Of a stretch of 42,649 bases of DNA, positions 36,626-42,649 are shown one piece after another. A model generated the notes under the pieces. The model did no database searches and was not told the DNA's origin. It saw nothing but the letters and a program-made list of their open reading frames with translations. The stretch is from Cyanobacteria bacterium SIG26. GTDB lineage: Bacteria > Cyanobacteriota > Vampirovibrionia > Gastranaerophilales > Gastranaerophilaceae. The first letter of the stretch is position 1. Each line of letters starts with the position of its first letter. A program made the position numbers and the translations under genes. The stretch spans positions 1-42,649 of the forward strand of contig SUTS01000015.1 of the NCBI GenBank assembly GCA_015152555.1, given 5' to 3'.

Positions 36626-37493
36626 ATTATTAAAATCAACAATTATTTTATCCGTACTCATTGGCACAATGTCAATGAGTTACGGTTCAATAGCCACTGA
36701 TGCAAAGCTTCAATATAACAAAGGAATAGACTATTATCAATTGGGGCAATTAGAAGAATCTATATCTTGTTTTCGAAAAGCGATAGAACTTGATCCAAAC
36801 TATATTGATGCTTATTACAACCTTGGTTCTATATTAGAATATATGAAACAAGATGAAGCCGCATTAACTGTGTTTAAGCAAATAATACTAAGAAACCCTA
36901 ATGATTATGACTCCGTATTAAAAACAGCAAAACTCAGCATGAAACTTGGAGATTTTGAAAAAGCAAAGATGTATCTGGCTTTAATTCCCAAAGATACTAT
37001 GACCGGTCAAGAAGCAACGCAACTTAATTACATAATAGATAAAGAATTAGATAAACCTCAGAATGACACAAAAATAACAATAGAACAGGCAACAAATAAT
37101 AACCAATATGAACCCCCAATAGAAACAAACAGATTTAAAATCTATACAGACATAACAAGCCCTACAGGTATTACTACAGACAACAACGGGAATATTTATG
37201 TTGCAGGTTTTTCAGATAACACCATCTACAAAATCACTCCGGATAATAAAAAAATTGTCTACATAAAAGACAAAAAAATAGACGGTCCAATCGGACTTGC
37301 TACAGACAAATATAAAAATATTTACATAGCAAATTACAACAAAAATAACGTTCTAAAAGTAGACACTAATGGCGAAATAACAGAACTTATGATAGATATT
37401 AAAAACCCATACTGTCTGTATATCGTGGGCGATAAATTATTTGTCTCATCACAAGGCAGCAATTCAGTCATCCAATTCCAATTAAATCAATAA
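36612..37493 (+). CDS. Exported TPR and NHL-repeat protein
   Basis: 293 aa with a signal peptide (about 1-25, STIILSVLIGTMSMSYGS). TPR repeats at about 30-130 (KLQYNKGIDYYQLGQLEESISCFRKAIELDPN and two more), then a linker, then NHL-type beta-propeller blades (SPTGITTDNNGNIYVAGF, GPIGLATDKYKNIYIANY, NPYCLYIVGDKLFVSS). Only three or so blades are visible, fewer than a closed six-blade propeller, so it may dimerise or be a truncated form. Its start lies inside the end of malQ (14-nt overlap), suggesting co-translation. Role unknown; protein-protein scaffold likely. Confidence 0.75.
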   Translation: MRFYKLLKSTIILSVLIGTMSMSYGSIATDAKLQYNKGIDYYQLGQLEESISCFRKAIELDPNYIDAYYNLGSILEYMKQDEAALTVFKQIILRNPNDYDSVLKTAKLSMKLGDFEKAKMYLALIPKDTMTGQEATQLNYIIDKELDKPQNDTKITIEQATNNNQYEPPIETNRFKIYTDITSPTGITTDNNGNIYVAGFSDNTIYKITPDNKKIVYIKDKKIDGPIGLATDKYKNIYIANYNKNNVLKVDTNGEITELMIDIKNPYCLYIVGDKLFVSSQGSNSVIQFQLNQ

Positions 37494-37593
37494 AATTATT
37501 ATTAACTATCCAAAAAAATAGCCCGATAAACTTGGTAAAAGGTTTATACTAAAAAACTGATTTTATCCTTAATATTCATTAAGGAGGGAAATC

Positions 37594-38190
37594 ATGCCAG
37601 ACAACAAGTTACTCTATAAAAAAATGCCACTGGAGGAACTGGTTGTACTATCACAACAAGAAGATTACAAAGCCTTAGAAGAACTAATAAGAAAAATCCA
37701 AAAAGATATATATGCTACACTTAGCTATCTTCTCAAAAGCAACGACCGACTTGCGGATCTTACTCAAGAAACTTTACTTAAAGTCGCCAAGAATATTCAA
37801 AACCTAAAAAACCCAAAATGTTTCAAGGGATGGTTAAACAATATCATAACAAATACTTATTATGACGAGGTTCGCAAGAAGAAAAACAGACCGGAAACAA
37901 TTTCGATAGATTATACCTGCGAGAACATGAATTTAGCATTTAAAATAGAATTACCGGACCCCAAAAGCAAACCTATAGAAAAATGTATAACCTCTGAATG
38001 TGAAAAACTAATAAAATCTGCAATCCGAGAATTACCGGAGATATTCCGAATCCCAATTATCTTGAGAGAATTCCAAGGATTAAGCTACGAAGAAATCGCC
38101 AAAACAACAAACACAAGCGTAGGCACAGTAAAATCCCGAATTTCCAGAGCCAGACTAAGACTTCAAGATGCACTAAAAAACCAAGTATAA
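37594..38190 (+). CDS. ECF-type RNA polymerase sigma factor
   Basis: 198 aa. Region 2: ALEELIRKIQKDIYATLSYLLKSNDRLADLTQETLLKVAKNIQNLKNP...FKGWLNNIITNTYYDEVRKKK. Region 4: SAIRELPEIFRIPIILREFQGLSYEEIAKTTNTSVGTVKSRISRARLRL, the usual helix-turn-helix for the -35 element. AAGGAGGG ribosome site. It is followed 11 bp later by a membrane anti-sigma factor gene, the standard arrangement for signal-responsive control. The regulon is unknown; I could not see a clear repeated ECF promoter in the window. Confidence 0.9.
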   Translation: MPDNKLLYKKMPLEELVVLSQQEDYKALEELIRKIQKDIYATLSYLLKSNDRLADLTQETLLKVAKNIQNLKNPKCFKGWLNNIITNTYYDEVRKKKNRPETISIDYTCENMNLAFKIELPDPKSKPIEKCITSECEKLIKSAIRELPEIFRIPIILREFQGLSYEEIAKTTNTSVGTVKSRISRARLRLQDALKNQV

Positions 38191-38201
38191 AGGAGTAAAT
38201 A

Positions 38202-38723
38202 ATGAACAAAGAACTTACCTGCAACCAAGTGTCCGCCCTACTCAATTTTTATATAGAAGATAAACTTAATCCCAGACTCAAAGAATATATTAACCTACAT
38301 CTTGAAAAATGTCCGACTTGCCGAAAAAAAATTGAAGAACTCCAAAATATTTTAAAAAATTACAGACAAAATTCACAAAGTCAAAAAGAAAAAAGTAAAA
38401 ATCTACCGAACGAATTTTATACAAACCTTTCAGCATACGTAGATAATGAACTAAATTTAAATGAAAACATTAAAATAAAAAAAATGACAATATCAAATCC
38501 AAATGCAAGGAAAGAACTTGAAACAATGTATAAATACAAAAAAATTTTACAATCATCTTATGAAAAAACCAAAGACGATATCAAATTAGATTTTTCAAAA
38601 CAAATATTAAATGAAATACAAGATAATAATGACTATACAACGAACTATTTTTACAAAATTGCCGGAGTTTTTGTAATACTCATAAGTGCAATAATCGGAG
38701 GCTTTATTTATTTATACTTTTAA
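38202..38723 (+). CDS. Membrane anti-sigma factor with zinc-finger (ZAS) domain
   Basis: 173 aa. N-terminal zinc-binding anti-sigma domain with His33-x3-Cys37-x2-Cys40 and Cys7. Middle part of charged helices (residues 50-145), and one C-terminal transmembrane segment (about 150-172, YKIAGVFVILISAIIGGFIYLYF) leaving essentially no extracytoplasmic sensor domain. It presumably holds the upstream sigma factor at the membrane. How the signal is sensed is unclear; it could act through a partner, or through the zinc site (redox). Its 3' end overlaps the convergent gene tail to tail by 12 bp. Confidence 0.85.
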   Translation: MNKELTCNQVSALLNFYIEDKLNPRLKEYINLHLEKCPTCRKKIEELQNILKNYRQNSQSQKEKSKNLPNEFYTNLSAYVDNELNLNENIKIKKMTISNPNARKELETMYKYKKILQSSYEKTKDDIKLDFSKQILNEIQDNNDYTTNYFYKIAGVFVILISAIIGGFIYLYF

Positions 38724-39362
38724 ACCGGAACCTGAACCATAAGTAGAGAATCTTGCGCCCTGAAAATCAACCATAGTTGGTCTTGCAAAAAAAGGCTTTT
38801 CTGTAACTTTTGCCGGAACATTTTCAACCGCATCTAATTTTGCAATAGAAGCTTGTTGACGTTTTGCTGCGATATAATTTCTAGCAAGCGGAGTTACAAT
38901 ATTACAAGATAATATCGCGCCCAATGTAGTTGCCGAAAAATCAATCCCATTAGAAAAGGCTTTAAACTTTTTAGCAACATCAGCACTCAAATCAGCATTC
39001 TTTAACACATTAAAACCCAAATCTCCGCATTTATCTAACAGATTTTTAGCTTTCAACTCATTGGCGACGCATTTAGGGATTAATTTTCCTGTTCTTACAA
39101 GAGTAGAAGCCAAAGATTTACAAGACTGAGTAATTGCATAAAAAGAAAGAATATTAACTGCAGCATCTGCAATTTCTTGAGGTATCAAAAAAACTTTTTG
39201 CTTTTTAGGAATTGTATCATTAATACCAATAGCAAAAACTTGGGCAGCTGAAGACATTACCCAACCAACAATACCGGTATGAATAAGCATTTTCCCAGGA
39301 CTGTTTTCATAATGTTTTGCGATCCAATCATTAATAGGTTGTAAAACAGAAGGTTTAAGCAT
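38712..39362 (-). CDS. Hypothetical membrane-associated protein
   Basis: 216 aa, unrecognised; style is that of lineage-specific Melainabacteria proteins. Hydrophobic stretches at about 25-46 (LIHTGIVGWVMSSAAQVFAIGI) and 65-88 suggest membrane association; more near 145-165. C-terminal Gly/Ser-rich tail ending GSGSGLKV. No signal peptide. Its start overlaps the end of the upstream gene by 8 nt, so the two are translated together and may form a complex. Tail-to-tail overlap with the anti-sigma gene and no terminator between. Confidence 0.65.
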   Translation of the reverse strand: MLKPSVLQPINDWIAKHYENSPGKMLIHTGIVGWVMSSAAQVFAIGINDTIPKKQKVFLIPQEIADAAVNILSFYAITQSCKSLASTLVRTGKLIPKCVANELKAKNLLDKCGDLGFNVLKNADLSADVAKKFKAFSNGIDFSATTLGAILSCNIVTPLARNYIAAKRQQASIAKLDAVENVPAKVTEKPFFARPTMVDFQGARFSTYGSGSGLKV

Positions 39363-39972
39363 TTTTATCCCTCCGTTTTGATTTTGCCTCGTTTATAGTG
39401 GTAGGAATTGCTCCTCTTCCGTGAATATTGCCGGTTAAAAATACATTAGTTAAAACTTTTGTTAATGGAGCATCAATCAAGAAATTAGTAAACAACATTA
39501 CCCCTAGAGATAAATATGTGCCATAAGCAAATTTGTATTGAGTTAAATCTTTCAAAACACCGTTTAAGGCTGATGTAGGAGTAAATAATGTTCTTAATCT
39601 TTTAAATTTAGTAGTGTCATTAATTTGTTCAGGCAATTTTGAAAACGCATCAATAGCTTTAATAGATAAATACCTTACAGAAAAACCGGTTAAAGTTCCG
39701 GCAATAATTTTAGCAACGGTTCTGGCAGCGGATACAATACGAGTTTGCTCATCGACTTTCTTATTATTCAAATCAATAAACGGTTGACTCATAAGAGCTG
39801 TGACTCCCAGAATCAAACGATTATGCGGGGAAGACAACTTTTCACCAACCCAAGCAATCGCCCTATTTGTTTTGTCTCCTTCTACAACAACAGACGGTAC
39901 CGCTCTCACAACACGTTGAGATACGCCATTCACAGAATGTGAAATTGTTGAGGTAATTCTTGAGATTGACAT
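39355..39972 (-). CDS. Hypothetical membrane protein
   Basis: 205 aa, unrecognised. N-terminal Ser/Val/Arg-rich segment (SISRITSTISHSVNGVSQRVVRAVPSVVV), then hydrophobic segments near 53-70, 88-105 and 145-180 separated by charged regions. It overlaps the following gene by 8 nt. Possibly a pair of inner-membrane proteins of the same complex. No enzyme or transport motif recognised. Confidence 0.65.
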   Translation of the reverse strand: MSISRITSTISHSVNGVSQRVVRAVPSVVVEGDKTNRAIAWVGEKLSSPHNRLILGVTALMSQPFIDLNNKKVDEQTRIVSAARTVAKIIAGTLTGFSVRYLSIKAIDAFSKLPEQINDTTKFKRLRTLFTPTSALNGVLKDLTQYKFAYGTYLSLGVMLFTNFLIDAPLTKVLTNVFLTGNIHGRGAIPTTINEAKSKRRDKNA

Positions 39973-40050
39973 TGTATTCCTACCACTTGCATTAAAGCAC
40001 TTTTTTTGAAAATTTTGCTATATACAACAAGAATTTTTCATAAAAATTTA

Positions 40051-40083
40051 CAAAAAATTAGAGGTACTATTCGCACCTCTAAT
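40051..40083 (-). terminator. Terminator of glgC
   Basis: On the minus strand TTAGAGGT (pairing 40075-40082 with 40058-40065) followed by a T-run (A-run 40052-40057), 20 bp after the glgC stop. Confidence 0.8.
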
Positions 40084-40101
40084 AATACATCTAAAAATCT
40101 T

Positions 40102-41337
40102 TTATAATATTGCCCCTTTAGGTACAACCGTAACCCCGCCGGCTGATACATGGAAACCTCGTTTGATATCTTCTTCCCTATCAAACCCTATTTTTGTATG
40201 CGGAGGAATTACAACATTTTTATCAATAATTGCTTTTCTGATTTGTGAATATCTACCGACTTCGACATTTTCCATCAAAATACTATCTGTTACGCTAGAG
40301 TAACTATTTATTCGAACTTTTGGAGACAACACACAGTGAGAAAGCCCACCACCTGATACAATACAGCCTTCTGACACCATTGAATTTGTTGCCATACCAA
40401 CCCTATCATCTTGTTCCCAGACAAATTTAGCCGGAGGATAATTATAATTAAACGTTCTCAAAGGCCATTCTTTTGAATACAAATTCAATTCAGGAGTATA
40501 AGCTAACAAATCCATATTAGCTTGCCAATATGCATCAATACTACCTACATCTCTCCAATAACCTCTTTCACTGTCAGACATACCTGCAAAGGTATTTTGC
40601 GCAAAGTTATATACATAAATATTTTTACCTTCGTTCAATAACATAGGAATAACATTTTTACCAAAATCATGATTTGACTCTTTGATATTATAATCTTTTT
40701 CCAATGCTGATAATAAAATTTCTTTATCAAAAATATAATTACCCATAGACGCTAAACACATTCCAGGATTACCGGGAATTGATTTAGGTGGAGTTTGTGG
40801 TTTTTCTACAAAATTAATCAATCTCCAATTTTCATCAACTTCCATAATCCCAAATTCAGAAGCTTCTTCAATAGGAATCGGTATAGCTGAAATCGATAAA
40901 TCTGCGCGATTATCTTTGTGGAAATTTAGCATCTGAGCAACATCCATTTTGTAAATATGGTCTCCGCCAAATATACAAACATATCTTGGATCTTCATCCA
41001 CGATATGAAAAATATTTTGATAAATAGCATCAGCAGTTCCTCGATACCAATCGCTACCTGTTCTCATTTGAGCAGGTGCCAAGTCAACATACTGGTTTAA
41101 AAACGGAGATAATGCCCAACCGCGAGTGATATGTTTATTTAAAGAATCGGACTTATACTGTGTCAAAACCTTAATTTTGAAGAATCCTGAATTTATAAAA
41201 TTATTGATAACAAAATCAATAATTCTATAACGACCGCCAAAAGGAACCGCGGGTTTTGCCCTATCTCTTGTTAAAGGATAAAGTCTTTTACCCTCTCCTC
41301 CTGCCAAAATCATAACAATTGCGTCATCAATTACCAT
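40102..41337 (-). CDS. glgC: Glucose-1-phosphate adenylyltransferase
   Basis: 411 aa, normal length. Makes ADP-glucose, the first committed step of bacterial glycogen synthesis. Signatures: VMILAGGEGKRLYPLTRDRAKPAVPFGGRYRIIDF (nucleotide site), IFGGDHIYKMD, FVEKPQTPP, SMGNYIFD, RGYWRDVGSIDAYWQANMDLL, and a left-handed beta-helix C-terminus (NSMVSEGCIVSGG...SVTDSILMENVEVGRYSQIRKAIID). AGGAGAG ribosome site; a weak TATAAT lies just upstream. glgA and glgB are not in the window. Confidence 0.95.
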   Translation of the reverse strand: MVIDDAIVMILAGGEGKRLYPLTRDRAKPAVPFGGRYRIIDFVINNFINSGFFKIKVLTQYKSDSLNKHITRGWALSPFLNQYVDLAPAQMRTGSDWYRGTADAIYQNIFHIVDEDPRYVCIFGGDHIYKMDVAQMLNFHKDNRADLSISAIPIPIEEASEFGIMEVDENWRLINFVEKPQTPPKSIPGNPGMCLASMGNYIFDKEILLSALEKDYNIKESNHDFGKNVIPMLLNEGKNIYVYNFAQNTFAGMSDSERGYWRDVGSIDAYWQANMDLLAYTPELNLYSKEWPLRTFNYNYPPAKFVWEQDDRVGMATNSMVSEGCIVSGGGLSHCVLSPKVRINSYSSVTDSILMENVEVGRYSQIRKAIIDKNVVIPPHTKIGFDREEDIKRGFHVSAGGVTVVPKGAIL

Positions 41338-41397
41338 ATCTATCTCTCCTACTATATAAAAATTATATAATAAATAAGCGATTTCTGCATTAATACT

Positions 41398-41433
41398 AAA
41401 TAACTATATTTACATAAGTAAAAATAGTTATTT
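41398..41433. promoter_or_regulatory. Long AT-rich dyad between glgC and the pilin-like gene
   Basis: Two 16-nt arms (41398-41413 and 41418-41433) are inverted copies with one mismatch around a 4-nt centre ATAA; the outer 10 bp are AAATAACTAT / ATAGTTATTT. It lies 61-96 bp upstream of the glgC start and 33 bp after the stop of the pilin-like gene. It could be an operator for glgC or a weak terminator for the upstream gene; no T-run follows. Confidence 0.5.
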
Positions 41434-41465
41434 AGTTTATATATAATATGTTCAAAATAAACTCA

Positions 41466-42649
41466 TTACTCACAAGTCTCCGGCTTATAGTAATAAGCAT
41501 AAGATGGAACCCAATAACTATTAAGAGTTGCAGATCCTCCAGTAGAAGGAGTTATAGTAAGCGAACCATCCCCCGATTGCCCTCTATTTTGTCCACTAGC
41601 ATCTAACCGAATATAAACTGTTTGCTTATCTATAGGGTTGACAACAGTTGTATTATCATCATAGAGACGATATTCAATTTTTGCATGCGACGGCAAACGA
41701 CCTTCAGCAATGTGTGACGCATTTTTTGTATCAGCTGAATTCCTCTGAATATAATTATAATCAGTATTGTAACAACCATCGTAATTAACAGGAGTACAAG
41801 TATCATTTATTGCATTATAAAACCATATCTGTAAATAAAAATCTTTATCACCATCCGTCGTAAAATCACAATAAAAGAAAACATTACCCTCTGTATACAC
41901 AGAATCTGTAGAAGTACAATTTAATCTTACATACTTTTGCGAACAATTATTATCTTCTACATCAGGATTAAATTCTAATTGAGGATTACACACCTCAGCT
42001 AATGGACCTGCCGGAGTGTCAAAAGTCATCAATGCTCCATACTCTCCGCAACAGCGCTCTTTATTTGCATTGAAATATGTTTTAGGGAATTCGACCAAAC
42101 AACACTCCGGTTTCCACACAGAAGTATCACTACAGTCATCTTCAATAGGGCAAAGGTCAGAATGTTCTAATCTATATGTCGGATCATCACAACAACTATC
42201 ATTATGATAATCCTTACATTTTATCAGTATAACAACCGTATCATCGAGGGTGCGTTGACGACGAACTATTCGGTCAGGTTTGACAAACGGGTTAAGTTCA
42301 AACTCAACCAAATCTCGACCCCAAACGTTCGGCTCCTTCCGTCCGTTCAAATCTGCCAACACCTTTATCGTCTGCTCATCCTTTGACGACGGGCGCATAC
42401 ACACGCTTATCCCGTTTTTCAACGTCGCGCAAGCGTTTTTGTATTTATTAGAATATTGTGGAGTATAAGTTTTCTTCTGACCGCCCTCATATTGCCAATA
42501 ATACGGAGCAAAACATTCCTTACCGATAGTCGAAGAATCACACATCTTCGAGAGTTTTAAATATTTATTCATAAATTTTACGGAGCTATCACTAAAATCA
42601 GAAAGCCCATCAAGCGAAGTGTCATCTGGGACATACAGCATTGTTTGTC
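41466..42649 (-). CDS. Type IV pilin-like (pseudopilin) protein, C-terminal part
   Basis: Only the 3' part is in the window: the frame stays open to the right edge (no stop before 42649), so the ATG at 42641 is probably internal; 391 aa from there. The stretch KVLADLNGRKEPNVWGRDLVEFELNP is typical of the C-terminal domain of prepilin-type (N-methylated) proteins (DVNGxKGPNxxGRDxFxFEL). The hydrophobic N-methyl segment would lie off the edge. The rest is Cys-rich (over 20 Cys, several CC pairs), suggesting disulfides outside the cell; no homology recognised. The DNA between about 42236 and 42430 is much more GC-rich than the rest of the gene. Confidence 0.7.
   Translation of the reverse strand, partial: QTMLYVPDDTSLDGLSDFSDSSVKFMNKYLKLSKMCDSSTIGKECFAPYYWQYEGGQKKTYTPQYSNKYKNACATLKNGISVCMRPSSKDEQTIKVLADLNGRKEPNVWGRDLVEFELNPFVKPDRIVRRQRTLDDTVVILIKCKDYHNDSCCDDPTYRLEHSDLCPIEDDCSDTSVWKPECCLVEFPKTYFNANKERCCGEYGALMTFDTPAGPLAEVCNPQLEFNPDVEDNNCSQKYVRLNCTSTDSVYTEGNVFFYCDFTTDGDKDFYLQIWFYNAINDTCTPVNYDGCYNTDYNYIQRNSADTKNASHIAEGRLPSHAKIEYRLYDDNTTVVNPIDKQTVYIRLDASGQNRGQSGDGSLTITPSTGGSATLNSYWVPSYAYYYKPETCE

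Overview
ORGANISM. The window is AT-rich bacterial DNA with Gram-negative-type cell-envelope genes: a soluble-lytic-type transglycosylase, a LysM amidase, a SpoIID-like protein and a pilin-like protein. It also carries glycogen enzymes (GlgP, GH57-DUF3536, MalQ, GlgC, a GH13 enzyme) and several proteins of lineage-specific appearance. Together these best match a non-photosynthetic relative of cyanobacteria, the gut Melainabacteria/Vampirovibrionia (Gastranaerophilales). This assignment is inference from gene content and protein style; no 16S gene is present to confirm it.

LAYOUT. 1-513 has no gene; its first ~310 bp may be the leader or spacer of an rRNA operon lying to the left. 514-4264 holds glgP, a small unknown, a CbpA/DnaJ-type chaperone and a winged-helix protein. 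4393-8910 encodes a two-gene DNA-repair unit: a very large double-ATPase UvrD/AddAB-like helicase and a separate Fe-S RecB/Cas4-like nuclease. 8984-11732 is gcvT-gcvH-gcvPA, closed by a terminator and lacking gcvPB. 11866-15615 is ftsH followed in a tight operon by two corrinoid iron-sulfur protein subunits (CdhD/AcsD-like and CdhE/AcsC-like) without any CODH/ACS catalytic gene. 15626-21370 (minus strand) is a secreted GH13 enzyme, a LysM membrane protein, HU, a SpoIID/LytB protein and a lytic transglycosylase. 21499-22781 is mscS-rlmH. 22844-26550 is a tandem pair of M49-like zinc peptidases. 26582-28459 is a triple-LysM amidase. 28615-29734 holds two small unknown proteins. 29768-34141 is GH57-DUF3536, panD and glnA. 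34173-34762 holds repeats, tRNA-Lys(CTT) and a 200-bp unit bounded by a duplicated tRNA 3' end. 34763-38723 is malQ, a TPR-NHL secreted protein and an ECF sigma/anti-sigma pair. 38712-39972 is a pair of unknown membrane proteins. 40102-41337 is glgC. The right edge is the 3' part of a pilin-like gene with a GC-rich patch.

HOW IT WORKS TOGETHER. Five enzymes of alpha-glucan synthesis and breakdown are scattered in separate transcription units, so glycogen storage is a major theme. The gcv genes and the corrinoid proteins suggest one-carbon metabolism on folate and corrinoid carriers. The 17-21 kb block is envelope and peptidoglycan maintenance.

MOST UNUSUAL POINTS. (1) The GlgP homologue has Ser431 where the family has its PLP lysine. 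(2) An orphan corrinoid Fe-S protein pair is co-transcribed with ftsH. (3) The helicase/nuclease pair is a rearranged AddAB-like system. (4) The tandem M49-like peptidases differ by an N-terminal leader. (5) A perfect 29-bp repeat of the tRNA-Lys 3' end occurs exactly 200 bp apart around a GC-richer, foldable insert.
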